From assembly GCA_902566635.1 (NCBI GenBank), contig CACFJP010000008.1, positions 1 through 61,991 of the forward strand: a stretch of 61,991 bases of DNA. Reading direction: 5' to 3'. The position numbers and the translations under genes are program-made. Source of the DNA: an uncultured Bacteroidota bacterium. Its GTDB lineage: Bacteria > Bacteroidota > Bacteroidia > Flavobacteriales > Flavobacteriaceae. This document shows positions 16,606 through 26,723 of this stretch, in pieces. The notes below the pieces were generated by a model. It searched no databases. It saw only the letters and a program-made list of their open reading frames with translations, and was not told where the DNA came from. Each line of letters opens with the position of its first letter. Position 1 is the first letter of the stretch.

Positions 16606-19600
16606 CTAAAATTTTAAATTAATTCCAAAACTATATGTTCTTGGATTTGGATAAAACCCTTGATCAAATCCTCCTCCAACCGGAGCTCCTGTTGATGTAG
16701 TTGGGTCAAATCCCCTATATTTTGTAAAAGTAAGTGCGTTTCCAATCGATGCGTAAAACCTAATAGATTCTGCAGATGATTTTATCCAAGGTCTTAAAAT
16801 ATTAAGTTTTGAATTTTCATCACTAAAAGTATAGCCGATTTGAATATTTTGAACACGAAGATATGAGCCATCTTCTACATAAAAATCTGAAAATCTCGTA
16901 TTTGAATTTGCAGCAGTAGTTATTCTTGGAACTGTATTAGATGTTCCAGACCCTCGCCATCTGTTGAGCTTGTAGGCTGGTTTGTTAGTTAAATCTAAAT
17001 TTCTTTCATAGTTTCTTACAATCTCATTTCCAAGGGAAGCATAAGCATATGCTGAGAAATCTATATTTTTTAAATCAAATGACAAGTTTAATCCCATTGT
17101 ATAATCAGGAATTGGATCCCCAAGATATACTCTATCATTCTCATTAATTATACCATCCTCATTTTGATCTATATATTTGAAGTCTCCTGGGACTGCAGAT
17201 GCTCCTAAACTACGTTGTGATGCGTGTGCATTTACTTCCTCAACAGACTGAAAAATTCCATCAGTTTGAAGGCCATAGAAATACCCAATTGGATATCCAA
17301 CCTCCATTCTTGATGGGCCCTCAAAACCTCCAATTCCAAACGCTCCTCCAATTTCATAGCCAATTTGATTATTAACTTCAGTTACTACATTATCAAGAGA
17401 TGAAAAATTAAAATTTAATCCAAAGTCTAATTCCTTAAAAAATGTGTCTTGATATCCAAATTCAATTTCAATTCCAGAGTTTTCAACGGAGCCAGCATTT
17501 GCAATAGGAGACCCCGATCCAGGGGCACTAACTCCCACTACTCTACTTGTCTCAACTCTTAGAAGTAAATCATTAGTTCTTCTTTTAAAATAGTCAAACC
17601 CTAAATTAACATGGTTGTCAAAAAATCTCATTTCTAAACCTGCATTAAATGCCTCTTGCTCCTCCCATTTAATTATTGGATTTGAAGGAGTTCCTTGGGC
17701 AACGCCATAAACAAGTTCATTATCAAAAACATAAACTCCTTCACCTGAAAGAGTAGATGTATAAAGAAAAGATCCTATTCTGTCATTGCCGAGAAATCCA
17801 TATGATGTTTTGATCTTTAAAAAGTCAAAAAAGTTACTATTCGACATAAAATTTTCTTCCGATACAATCCAGCCAAGAGATGCAGAGGGAAAATATCCGA
17901 TGCTGTTTCCAGGTCCAAAGTTTGATGAAGCATCTCTTCTTACAACTGCTGTTAAATAGTACTTATCATCGTATGAGTAACGAAATCGAGAAAAATAAGA
18001 AAGTAATCTGCTGTCAGAAAATCGATTATCAACGTTAATAAATCTTGGCGTAACTATGGTTGCATCTCCTAATCTGACGTCTTCAATTCTGTCAATATTA
18101 GGTAATCCCTCAGCCGATACACCAAAGCCATCAGCAAACGTCCTAAAAATACTATTTCCAATCGTAAACTTGACGTCATGTTTTTCTGCAAACTCCTGCT
18201 CATAATTTACGATTATATCAACGGTATAATCACGGTAAATATCCAGTGGCTGATAGTATCCAGGATCTTCCCTATCAAAAACCTTGTCCCCAAAAACTCC
18301 TTCAGCTCCATAATCTGAAGTTGGGCTAAAATACTGTCCAAAAACTTCTGTGTAGTTCCCTTGATAATTAGCTTCAACATTTAACTCAGGTAAAATATTA
18401 TATTTTAAACCAAACACACCACTAAAACGATCAGCAGTGGTAAGATTTAAAGATAAATCTTTCTGTTTGAGTGGATTTACTACCTCATTGCCAAGGTCAG
18501 TAGCTCTAGTATAATCGCCAGTATAATAATTGTAAGCAGATAAGTTAGGGGGCATATTAATTGCATTGTACAATAAAGATCCAATTGAATTTTCTGGTAA
18601 TGTCTTTCTTTTTGTATTCGCGTAAATAAAGTTTGTTTTAATATTTAAATTGTCAAATATTTCAACATTGTAATTTATTCTGCCTGTGAGTCGCTTAAAG
18701 CTAGCTTTTTCCCCTCCTACAATTCCGTCCTGATCAAAAGCTGAAAATCCAACCGAGTAAGTCGACTTGTTTCCACCTCCTCTAACGCTAACATCATGAT
18801 TCGATATTGGTGCTTTTTGAAAAACTTCTTTTTGCCAATTAGTCCCCTGTCCAAAATCAGTAATATTTGGGTAGGGTAATTCTTTACCTCCTGCGCCAAA
18901 AGACTCATTAGTCATAAGGATATACTCTGTTGAGTTGAGAACTGGTAAAATTCTTGTTGTCTCTTGGAAACCAAAATAATTATTGTATTCCAATTTTAAT
19001 GGTGTAGCTCTTTTCCCCGTTTTAGTTGTAATAAGGATGACCCCATTTGATGCACGTGTACCGTAAATTCCTGCAGATGCATCCTTTAATACTGTAATAC
19101 TTGCAATATCTGATGGGTTTAACACACTAAGCTCTTCAATTACGTTGCCATCAACTAAAATTAATGGACGATTATCACCATTGGTAGATATGCCCCGAAT
19201 TCGAATATCTAAACCTCCACCAGGAGATCCTGACTGGGATGTAATATTCACCCCTGCTACTTTACCTTGAAGTGCCTGCTCAACACGGGTTGGTTTAACC
19301 TTTTCAATTGTTTCACTTCCAACAATTGATACTGCTCCTGTAACTTCTTTTTTCAGTTGAGTACCATATCCCATTACAACAACCTCATCAAGTTTTGCTA
19401 CATCTTCATTTAACTCAATGATGTAATTTAGTTGGGATTCGATTAAAACTTCTTTGGAAATAAATCCAATTGAAGAAATAGTAATTATGTCACCATCTGA
19501 AACATTATCGAGTGTAAATTTTCCATCAAAATCAGTGTTTGTTCCTATTGATTTCTCTTTCAATAAAATAGTGGCGCCAGGAATTGGTAATTCAGAACCA

Positions 19601-19686
19601 GCTTCAATTACAATACCGGTAATTTGCTGAGAATAGCCAATAATTGAAAAAAATAATAAAACAAAAATGTGAAGTCTTCGAATCAT
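16606..19686 (-). CDS. susC: SusC/RagA-type TonB-dependent outer-membrane transporter
   Basis: A 1026-residue protein. Signal peptide is residues 1-19 (FSIIGYSQQ). A carboxypeptidase-regulatory-like N-terminal extension (ITGIVIEAGSELPIPGATIL) runs to about residue 95. The TonB-box region is around LDEVVVMGYGTQLKKEVTGA. A plug follows (LQGKVAGVNI; IRIRGISTNGDNRPLILVDG; SITVLKDASAGIYGTRASNG), then a 22-strand-type barrel ending in YPNPRTYSFGINLKF with terminal Phe. It forms the energised import channel with SusD (3 bp downstream) and is the first gene of the nine-gene minus operon. A -7-like motif lies 24 bp upstream of its start. The predicted ligand is a beta-glucan oligosaccharide, inferred from the operon. 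Confidence 0.95.
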   Translation of the reverse strand: MIRRLHIFVLLFFSIIGYSQQITGIVIEAGSELPIPGATILLKEKSIGTNTDFDGKFTLDNVSDGDIITISSIGFISKEVLIESQLNYIIELNEDVAKLDEVVVMGYGTQLKKEVTGAVSIVGSETIEKVKPTRVEQALQGKVAGVNITSQSGSPGGGLDIRIRGISTNGDNRPLILVDGNVIEELSVLNPSDIASITVLKDASAGIYGTRASNGVILITTKTGKRATPLKLEYNNYFGFQETTRILPVLNSTEYILMTNESFGAGGKELPYPNITDFGQGTNWQKEVFQKAPISNHDVSVRGGGNKSTYSVGFSAFDQDGIVGGEKASFKRLTGRINYNVEIFDNLNIKTNFIYANTKRKTLPENSIGSLLYNAINMPPNLSAYNYYTGDYTRATDLGNEVVNPLKQKDLSLNLTTADRFSGVFGLKYNILPELNVEANYQGNYTEVFGQYFSPTSDYGAEGVFGDKVFDREDPGYYQPLDIYRDYTVDIIVNYEQEFAEKHDVKFTIGNSIFRTFADGFGVSAEGLPNIDRIEDVRLGDATIVTPRFINVDNRFSDSRLLSYFSRFRYSYDDKYYLTAVVRRDASSNFGPGNSIGYFPSASLGWIVSEENFMSNSNFFDFLKIKTSYGFLGNDRIGSFLYTSTLSGEGVYVFDNELVYGVAQGTPSNPIIKWEEQEAFNAGLEMRFFDNHVNLGFDYFKRRTNDLLLRVETSRVVGVSAPGSGSPIANAGSVENSGIEIEFGYQDTFFKELDFGLNFNFSSLDNVVTEVNNQIGYEIGGAFGIGGFEGPSRMEVGYPIGYFYGLQTDGIFQSVEEVNAHASQRSLGASAVPGDFKYIDQNEDGIINENDRVYLGDPIPDYTMGLNLSFDLKNIDFSAYAYASLGNEIVRNYERNLDLTNKPAYKLNRWRGSGTSNTVPRITTAANSNTRFSDFYVEDGSYLRVQNIQIGYTFSDENSKLNILRPWIKSSAESIRFYASIGNALTFTKYRGFDPTTSTGAPVGGGFDQGFYPNPRTYSFGINLKF

Positions 19687-19709
19687 TTATGAAAAAATTA
19701 TTAAGAATT

Positions 19710-19717
19710 CAAAAATA
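19710..19717 (-). promoter_or_regulatory. putative -7 element of the nine-gene SusC operon
   Basis: The minus strand reads TATTTTTG, a full match to the Bacteroidota -7 consensus TAnnTTTG. It lies about 24 bp upstream of the SusC ATG, giving a short leader. No good -33 TTTG was found at the usual 19-22 bp spacing, so this is only a candidate. Confidence 0.35.
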
Positions 19718-19790
19718 TAGTGTGTATTTTAAATTACCCGAAATTTTACCACAACATTATATATACATTTCCAGAAAAGTTAAAAAACAA

Positions 19791-22574
19791 TTAACTTATA
19801 GAAACAATATGATCAGTTAACGTTGTTGTGTGATTCAAATTCATTTTTTTTCTAAGTCTATACCTTTTTATTTCTACACTTCTCACTGAAATTCCAAACA
19901 AAGGAGCAATTTCTTTGGTTGACAGATTAAGTCTTAGATACGCGCATAATTTTAGATCATTGCGAGTTAAATTTGGATGGAGTTTTTTTAAGTTCTTTAA
20001 AAAATTTTGGTCAGCATTATTAAAAGCATCTTCAAAAAACTTCCAGTCATCTCCTTTATCAAGGTTTCTTTTAATTGTTACTAACACTGAGTTGATTTCA
20101 TCAATTGATTTTAAAGATTTCAAATCATCAATAACCTGTTGTAAAAATTTATTGTTTTTTATAGTTGCCATAGTTGCTGCAGCGAGTTCTCTGTTTTTGG
20201 ATTCTACGCTTTCTTGAAGGTTAGAGTTACGTAACCTCATCATTTCTTCTTTATTTTTATATTCAATTAGCTCTAATTTTTTTGCGTTAGCAGATATAAT
20301 TTTTTCTTGTTGGCTTGTATAATATTTTGTGTAGCTCCAGTTAATAGTTAAACTTATGGCGATAAGTAATATGCTATAAAAAATGTATGCAAGACTAGAG
20401 AGATACCATGGGTTTGCGATTTTAAACGAATAAGATTTTGTGGACATGATATCATTTCCGTTCTGAGCTCGTACAAATAGTTCATAATTTCCAGGGTCTA
20501 AATTTGAAAAAACAATTTTAGCATCATTGTTCCATAAACTCCATTCGTCGTTATAACCCTCAAGTTTATGCTGAAATTCAATTTCATTTTTATTATTATA
20601 ATTAGGTAAACTAATCAAAAACTCGAGTGAGTTGAAATCGTAAGACAATTCTTCATCCAAATTCAAGTCTAATCTGATCGCATTTTTATCCTTATTTGTT
20701 GCAACAACACTGTTTATTGATAGATTAATTTCTGGCGCATTCTGTGCAATTCTTTGATTTAATACTATGTATCCTTGCGAAGAGCCTAACAAATGAGATA
20801 AATTATCCAATGAAATTATATTTTCAAAACCAATCAAACCACTACGTAAAGATTGATTTACTGGAAATTTTTCTACAATAAATTCATCTGAAAATTGATT
20901 TTTTTCAAGTTTTATGATCGAATTTGCACCAAACAACCATAGATTTTTATCATTGGTATTTACCATTTTTCCACTCAAAAAACTTAAATCCTTTATTAGA
21001 TCAGTTATTTGATTGTTTTTTAAAAACCGTTCATTTTCATAATCGTAGTAATAAAATCCTTCTTTACTCATGAAATAAATACTATTTCCAAGTGATGATA
21101 GGCTTGAATATAGATTTTGTCCATCAATCAATAAATCGTTATCATCTACCTGATAATTATCAATGTTTAATTTTATTCTAAATACTCCCTTATATTCATG
21201 ACTGATTAGAATGTTTTTATCTTTAGATATTTCAAAAAATCTAGAGGAGATATCAAATCCTTGGATTTTTGTTTTATGTTTCCAATTACCTTCATTTTTT
21301 TCAATTATGTGGAGGCCATCATAAGTACCGGCTAAAATCAAATTATTTTCTAATAGTCTGTAGTCCCAAGTACCAATTTTATCAAAAATCCTAGTGACCT
21401 TACCATTATCTATAAAAAACATCCCAGAGTCATGTCCACAAAACAACTTTCCGTCTATCTGTTTTAGGTTCCAAACCTGTCCCTCTAGCCCCGAAACAGG
21501 GCTAAAATTTGAGTTGGAAGGGTATTTTTTTTTATATAAACCCTGATTAGTTCCTAAATACAACACACCATTATACAATGAGGCAGCGTATATGGTACCC
21601 AGTGATCCATTACTATCTTTATAAATCCGAATTGGTGAGTTGAGTTGCAAGTGGGCTATTCCGTTATCGAGGCCGGTCCATAAATTATCTTCATTGTCTA
21701 CAAATGTTGATAGAACTGTGTTGTTGGCTAACCCTTGCCTACTGGTGTAATTAAAAACAAGGTTCCCTTTTTTGTCAAATATCAAAATTCCATCCATAAC
21801 TGACCCTAAAACATAATTCTCAGATTTCGTTTTTACGGCACTGTAGATTAACGAATTATTGAGTTTAGAAAATGAATTTTTTAAGGTAGGAACTATCTTA
21901 TCATTTTTAATTTGATAAAAACCTTGTTTGTCAGAAATGAAATAAATACCATCTTCATTATTAAAGATGTTAACTACTGTCAGGTCTTGTATATCATTTC
22001 CGTCAATTATTTTTTTTTGATTACCCTCACTGACCATGTAAATTGATTTATTTGAGGATTGGAAATATATGTCGTTATCAATTAAAAAAGCCTTAAGTAT
22101 ATTATCATCAGAGCTTACAATTTGAGTTTGCTTGTTTAAAAAATTATAAATTATAAGTCGATCTAGTGTTTGGAAAATAACAAACTGTTTATAATCAAAT
22201 ATGTTCCAAACCTGTTCATCTTCAATCATTTCAAATTCGAGTTCGTTTACAATAGATGTATAAACGAGTTCGCCTGTTTGTAAATATTTCCAATAACCAA
22301 AATCCATGTAAGAACCTGTGTAAATAAATTTATTAGCGTAATGAACAGATCTTAAAATAGATTTATTTGGAGAAGGAAAAAGTTGCCAATGATTGCCATC
22401 AAATCGTAACAGCCCATCATTGTTAGCAAAATACATATTTCGATTATCATCCTGTGTTATACTCCAATTCTGATTACCCCCTTTATAAATATTAGATGAA
22501 AATGATTGTATAGGTGGTAACTCTTGAGAAATAACACCTATACAGGTTAATAATAAAATTGTGATAATTCTCAT
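19791..22574 (-). CDS. membrane-spanning PUL regulator: sensor propeller, Y_Y_Y, TM, LuxR-type HTH
   Basis: A 927-residue one-component regulator. The signal peptide is residues 1-16. A long periplasmic beta-propeller sensor follows, with repeated units such as WSITQDDNRNMYFANNDGLL and DNEDNLWTGLDNGIAHLQL. A Y_Y_Y domain (LEGYNDEWSLWNNDAKIVFS; LDPGNYELFVRAQN) precedes one TM helix (LAYIFYSILLIAISLTI) and a Lys/Glu-rich coiled coil. The C-terminal HTH reads NLSTKEIAPLFGISVRSVEI then KRYRLRKKMNL. There is no histidine kinase or receiver domain, unlike hybrid two-component PUL regulators. It probably senses imported beta-glucan oligosaccharides and activates the neighbouring operons. It is transcribed separately, with its own promoter-like element. 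Confidence 0.87.
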   Translation of the reverse strand: MRIITILLLTCIGVISQELPPIQSFSSNIYKGGNQNWSITQDDNRNMYFANNDGLLRFDGNHWQLFPSPNKSILRSVHYANKFIYTGSYMDFGYWKYLQTGELVYTSIVNELEFEMIEDEQVWNIFDYKQFVIFQTLDRLIIYNFLNKQTQIVSSDDNILKAFLIDNDIYFQSSNKSIYMVSEGNQKKIIDGNDIQDLTVVNIFNNEDGIYFISDKQGFYQIKNDKIVPTLKNSFSKLNNSLIYSAVKTKSENYVLGSVMDGILIFDKKGNLVFNYTSRQGLANNTVLSTFVDNEDNLWTGLDNGIAHLQLNSPIRIYKDSNGSLGTIYAASLYNGVLYLGTNQGLYKKKYPSNSNFSPVSGLEGQVWNLKQIDGKLFCGHDSGMFFIDNGKVTRIFDKIGTWDYRLLENNLILAGTYDGLHIIEKNEGNWKHKTKIQGFDISSRFFEISKDKNILISHEYKGVFRIKLNIDNYQVDDNDLLIDGQNLYSSLSSLGNSIYFMSKEGFYYYDYENERFLKNNQITDLIKDLSFLSGKMVNTNDKNLWLFGANSIIKLEKNQFSDEFIVEKFPVNQSLRSGLIGFENIISLDNLSHLLGSSQGYIVLNQRIAQNAPEINLSINSVVATNKDKNAIRLDLNLDEELSYDFNSLEFLISLPNYNNKNEIEFQHKLEGYNDEWSLWNNDAKIVFSNLDPGNYELFVRAQNGNDIMSTKSYSFKIANPWYLSSLAYIFYSILLIAISLTINWSYTKYYTSQQEKIISANAKKLELIEYKNKEEMMRLRNSNLQESVESKNRELAAATMATIKNNKFLQQVIDDLKSLKSIDEINSVLVTIKRNLDKGDDWKFFEDAFNNADQNFLKNLKKLHPNLTRNDLKLCAYLRLNLSTKEIAPLFGISVRSVEIKRYRLRKKMNLNHTTTLTDHIVSIS

Positions 22575-22599
22575 ATATCAGATTTGATTAATCGGTTTT

Positions 22600-22633
22600 C
22601 AAAACTAAACATTATCTTTTTACTATACTCAAA
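22600..22633 (-). promoter_or_regulatory. putative promoter of the PUL regulator gene
   Basis: On the minus strand a -33-type TTTG (22630-22633) is followed after 22 bp by TAGTTTTG (22600-22607), an exact TAnnTTTG match. The implied start of transcription is about 20 bp before the regulator ATG. This is the best complete Bacteroidota-type promoter seen in the window. Confidence 0.5.
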
Positions 22634-22680
22634 TAAAATATAAATTATAAACTTTTGTATAGGTAATATTAGGATGCTCT

Positions 22681-22709
22681 AACAAAAAAGGCCCGTAAAA
22701 CGGGCCTTT
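22681..22709 (-). terminator. rho-independent terminator of the 698-aa T9SS protein gene
   Basis: A perfect 9-bp stem, AAAGGCCCG / CGGGCCTTT, with loop TAAAA, is followed on the minus strand by a T run (the plus-strand A tract at 22684-22689). It sits 22 bp after the stop of the gene at 22731 and upstream of the regulator. It therefore isolates the two same-strand genes. Confidence 0.85.
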
Positions 22710-22730
22710 AATCGATTTAGTAAAGTATCA

Positions 22731-24827
22731 TTATTTCTTAATAAATCTCATTGTTTTGGAAGCACCTTTAGAAGTGGCTTCTAAGAAATAAATACCTGTG
22801 TTCAGGTTACCTAAATCAAGACTATAATCATTAGATTGAGTTGATTTTCTGATAACTTCTTTTCCTGTCATATCAATAACTCTGATCTCTGAAAGGACTT
22901 CATTAGATTTGACAGATATAAATTGATCTGCCGGATTTGGATACATCGTTAACTCTACATTTACATAATTTATAGACAATGGTGGAGTGTATTGAAGAAA
23001 GTTTCCATTTGCATCAACAGCAGTTAACGCTGTTAAATCTTCAGTAATCGCATCTTCAACTACAGTTACAGAGAAATCAGCGTTAGTAGCAGCATCTTTA
23101 GAAACTAAATTATTACCACACCAACCATTGGCATTGTGATGGTAAGCTACATTATATGCAGTTGTTGAGTAAAATGGTACAGTCATAAAGTCTGAAAATA
23201 CTCCATCGGTGTTTGTAGTCCAATCTCCCAGTGAATAACATCCACCACCAACAGATCGAACTCCATACTGACCATCAGAATGATCTGGGTGATGACCATT
23301 TATAACTACAGTTACATTAACAACTGCACTAGCTTTGGTCGTAGCAAATGATGAACCAGCATCTCTGTCTAGAACCACAAGTTCTTGTGTAATTGAATTA
23401 ACATTAGCTGTATAACTAAAGTCTGCGTCAGCTGCTAATGAATTACCTGAGCTATCGTTTGCAGTCGTGTAACCAGTAGTTACATCAGTAGTGACTAATT
23501 TATACTGAACAGTTGACCCGTCTTTGGCTAGTGTTAAATCTCCAGTCCAAGTTCCATCACTATCACCATCTGTAAGAGGGTTACTAATTGAATAAGTATT
23601 ACCTCCATCAGTTGAGTAACTTATTGCTAAAACCTCTCCACCAGCAGCGTCAAATAGAGCACCTGCATTATTTGCGTCTACGCTAAAAGTAGCAACGGTA
23701 TTATTTGAAGGTGCACTCCAAGCAAATAAGTTATCCCAATAGAAAATTGGAATAGACCCATGTGGACTAGGCTCTATTTTGACTCCATTAACTGCATCTA
23801 AACCAACGTAGTCTTGTGTCAAATCTAAAGTAATGGTTCTCCAACCCTCAGCTCCAGCTGAAATCGTATAATCTTTCGCTACTTCAGAGGCAGCGGCTGG
23901 TAATGGAACAATTTTTATTGTAGCATCAGCTGTAAGCTCAGGTACCCAAATGTCAATATTCAAATTCGAGTGACCGGACCAATCAAGAGAACCAGCTGGA
24001 TTAGGGCCACCAGCTGCCCATAAATGTCCAATATAATTTGCAGATTTTTGTTTTATCATTTTATCATTGGCTGCAAATTCATATTCAGTAGTTTCACCCC
24101 CATTAGACCATCCAGCTCTTAGTTCATTATCACTCCATAAAATTGAGTTTGGATAATGATCAGAATAGACATTTAATATATCTGAAGCATTATGAGTTGG
24201 TGTTGGAGCAGCAGTTGCAGGTGCAGGATCAGCCCCAATGAGTGTACCATCGGAAAAAGTGATATTGTCATAATATCTTAAATCTGGGGTTTTTTCACCA
24301 CCACTTCCATAAGCTGTAAATAAAACCATTAGTCCAGCCTCAAGTGCCACAACAGCATTTCCATTTTTATCTACCGATGTGTCAATAGTAACGGTTTCCC
24401 AACCTGTTCCTGAAACGGGAAAACTAAATTCTTTAGCTCCTTGTATTGTTCCTTGCTCAAGTTTGAGCATTCCTGTATATGTTCCTATGTTAGCGTCTCC
24501 AGTATGATCAGTCCAAACATCTAAAGTGATTGTCTTTCCAGGACCAATTTCAATGAAGTTTTGACCTGTAGTTAATTTAATTTGAGCATTTTGCCATTGA
24601 TTAATTGCATCATCTGGTACTGACGGGTCATTATATTGGACTTTCAGTACCTTACCATTGACACCTGTTGGATCATCAACGATTGAAACGTCAGAAGTAC
24701 CTTCGTCAGCTTTTATTGTCCAATCAGCCCCCCCAACGGTCCAAGACTCGTCAAAAGTAATTGGGCTTGTTTGCGCACTCAGTGATATAGTTATGAATAA
24801 CGCAAATAAAGTATACAAATATTTCAT
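22731..24827 (-). CDS. secreted multi-module carbohydrate-binding protein, T9SS cargo, no catalytic domain
   Basis: A 698-residue protein with signal peptide 1-18 (ITISLSAQ). Module 1 (about 20-200) contains ITLDVWTDHTGDANIGTYTG and FPVSGTGWETVTID, and resembles the first module of the 450-aa protein at 31081. Module 2 (about 215-375) contains HLWAAGGPNP, LNIDIWVPELTADATIKIVP and YWDNLFAWS, resembling a CBM jelly roll. Module 3 is starch-binding/Ig-like (DGTWTGDLTLAKDGSTVQYK). A Cys/His-rich segment follows (NGHHPDHSDGQYGVRSVGGG, YHHNANGWCG). It ends with a T9SS sorting domain (MYPNPADQFISV to MRFIKK). I see no glycosidase signature. Inferred role: extracellular glucan capture. Confidence 0.72.
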   Translation of the reverse strand: MKYLYTLFALFITISLSAQTSPITFDESWTVGGADWTIKADEGTSDVSIVDDPTGVNGKVLKVQYNDPSVPDDAINQWQNAQIKLTTGQNFIEIGPGKTITLDVWTDHTGDANIGTYTGMLKLEQGTIQGAKEFSFPVSGTGWETVTIDTSVDKNGNAVVALEAGLMVLFTAYGSGGEKTPDLRYYDNITFSDGTLIGADPAPATAAPTPTHNASDILNVYSDHYPNSILWSDNELRAGWSNGGETTEYEFAANDKMIKQKSANYIGHLWAAGGPNPAGSLDWSGHSNLNIDIWVPELTADATIKIVPLPAAASEVAKDYTISAGAEGWRTITLDLTQDYVGLDAVNGVKIEPSPHGSIPIFYWDNLFAWSAPSNNTVATFSVDANNAGALFDAAGGEVLAISYSTDGGNTYSISNPLTDGDSDGTWTGDLTLAKDGSTVQYKLVTTDVTTGYTTANDSSGNSLAADADFSYTANVNSITQELVVLDRDAGSSFATTKASAVVNVTVVINGHHPDHSDGQYGVRSVGGGCYSLGDWTTNTDGVFSDFMTVPFYSTTAYNVAYHHNANGWCGNNLVSKDAATNADFSVTVVEDAITEDLTALTAVDANGNFLQYTPPLSINYVNVELTMYPNPADQFISVKSNEVLSEIRVIDMTGKEVIRKSTQSNDYSLDLGNLNTGIYFLEATSKGASKTMRFIKK

Positions 24828-24996
24828 ATTTGATTAATTTTAGATTAATAATTATACAAATTAATAACATTGGATTGAAAAAACCACCACAAATCAACTA
24901 TACAAAAACGATACATTGTATAATGAGAGATAAGAAAATAATAGATTATGTGATTAAAGGTAAAATTTGGTAATTGATGAATTAAATTAATGATAT

Positions 24997-26532
24997 CTAA
25001 TATTTATTTAAAATTTTAATAGTTTGAATACCAAAATTTCCGCTGAGTTGAATAAAATGCAATCCATTTTGTATATTATTTGAGTTGATTTTAGCAATTT
25101 TTCCCTCAACATTACTTTTTTTAATTAATTTTCCTGAAATATCATATATTGATATATAATTAATTTCATCAAATGTTGATATAAAGAACCATTCCCCATT
25201 TGAATTGTAATAACTTATAATATTTTTATTTCCACTTATTATTTCTGATGACAATACAGTTCCGGTTGAATTTTGGTAAACTCTAATGTAATCAATTTCC
25301 AAAGAGTCTTCAGTAAAATTTGGGTCAATATTTCCAGCGCCTTTATTTCCCCCTAAGGCTAGGTTGGCAATTAGAAAGAAATTATCAAAAAATGGCATAG
25401 TGTTGTTTGTAGACATTACCCAATATTGGGAATCATTAAGATACGCTTTGAGTGAAGTTGGCGTCCAATCCAATCGAAAGGTATTGAAACTAGAGGTCAA
25501 AGTGGAATTATTAACAGAAAGGCCATATTGAGCATTACCATCTGAATACCAGTGAGCAGTACTAATATTTTCTTGCTTATTTGAAAACTGCTCAATAATA
25601 TCGATTTCTCCACATTGTGGCCATGACACTTCGTTTATGTTAGATCCCAATAACCAAACAGCAGGCCAAGTTCCAGCTGTTGATGGAAGTTTAGCGCTTA
25701 TTTCGATTCGGCCATAGGTAAAGTCAAATAAGTTCTTTGTTTTGATACGTGCCGAGGTGTAAGAATTCCCAGATTTAATTGCTGTTATTTTTAGCATCCC
25801 ATTTTCTTTTCTTACATTATCAGAACTATTAGTGTAGGACTGAGCTTCAAAATTTCCCCATCCCTGCGACCCAGTTCCTAAGTCATATGTCCAATTTTCA
25901 TAACATAGTTCTCCATCCTCAGTAAATTCATCAGCCCACACCAGCACATAATTAGATCCTGAAGGAACATTTCCTGTTAAATTACTATCACATGGCTCTG
26001 TAGGCCCATTTAGACTGTATAATGTGATATCATCAACGTAATAAGTAAAACTTGAACTACCATTACCTGTTACTCCTATATCAAAAATAAGAACAATTCG
26101 GTCGTAATTTTCATATGGAATTTGAGAGAAGTCAAATGTGAGTGTTTCCCATTCGTTATATTTTGTCATTGTGACCTCTTTCTCATAATTAATGGTACTA
26201 TTTGAAGAGTTTTCAACTTTCAGTAGTAATTTAGTGTTTAATTTCGATGAATGAACTTTTATTGAAAAAGCGTCATTATTTAAAAAATCCATTGAAGATC
26301 CAAGTGTTAAGTAAGCACCAGCCCAATTTTGACCTGCCCCTTTAATCATTCTACCAACCTTACTAGATGGGTTTTCTGAATCAAAGTATGGATTTGAGAC
26401 TGTTGAAAACGAAGCTCCAGCGAAAACAGACCATGACGTTGTAGTTTCAAAATCAATTGGTAAATTTTGTGAACTAACATTATTAATTATGCCAAAAAGT
26501 AGGAAATATGAGAGACTAATCAGAATTTTCAT
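24997..26532 (-). CDS. GH16 endo-beta-1,3-glucanase (laminarinase) with N-terminal binding module and T9SS tail
   Basis: A 511-residue secreted enzyme. The signal peptide ends near SSQ22. Residues of about 23-175 form a jelly-roll binding module (WETLTFDFSQIPYENYDRIV; YYVDDITLYS) shared with the lipoprotein at 13985. The GH16 domain (about 195-420) has VWADEFTEDGELCYENWTYD and the catalytic ExDxxE in CGEIDIIEQ (E309, D311, E314). The C-terminus is a T9SS sorting module. The GEIDIIEQ form and the APTAGTWPAVWLLG-type platform (here STAGTWPAVWLLGSN) are typical of laminarinases. It is divergent from GH81, 191 bp away. Probably acts outside the cell as an endo-enzyme on the beta-1,3 backbone. Confidence 0.93.
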   Translation of the reverse strand: MKILISLSYFLLFGIINNVSSQNLPIDFETTTSWSVFAGASFSTVSNPYFDSENPSSKVGRMIKGAGQNWAGAYLTLGSSMDFLNNDAFSIKVHSSKLNTKLLLKVENSSNSTINYEKEVTMTKYNEWETLTFDFSQIPYENYDRIVLIFDIGVTGNGSSSFTYYVDDITLYSLNGPTEPCDSNLTGNVPSGSNYVLVWADEFTEDGELCYENWTYDLGTGSQGWGNFEAQSYTNSSDNVRKENGMLKITAIKSGNSYTSARIKTKNLFDFTYGRIEISAKLPSTAGTWPAVWLLGSNINEVSWPQCGEIDIIEQFSNKQENISTAHWYSDGNAQYGLSVNNSTLTSSFNTFRLDWTPTSLKAYLNDSQYWVMSTNNTMPFFDNFFLIANLALGGNKGAGNIDPNFTEDSLEIDYIRVYQNSTGTVLSSEIISGNKNIISYYNSNGEWFFISTFDEINYISIYDISGKLIKKSNVEGKIAKINSNNIQNGLHFIQLSGNFGIQTIKILNKY

Positions 26533-26647
26533 GACAATATTTAATCATTTAAAAATATATTTTTGTCAAACTACAAAAAAAATATTTTACCTATACAACC
26601 TTACATCATTTATAATTATCATAAAATTAAAGTCAATTTAATTTTTA

Positions 26648-26679
26648 TTGATGAGGTAATGTAAAGTGAATAATTTTTG
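26648..26679 (+). promoter_or_regulatory. putative promoter of the GH81 gene
   Basis: TTG at 26648-26650 lies 20 bp before TAATTTTTG (26671-26679), which is one T longer than the TAnnTTTG consensus. It would give a leader of roughly 38 bases. The 191-bp divergent spacer with the GH16 gene is very AT-rich, so chance matches are possible. Confidence 0.35.
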
Positions 26680-26723
26680 ATTTTATATGAAATCAAATGA
26701 ATTTTAAAACTTTTAAATAAAAA

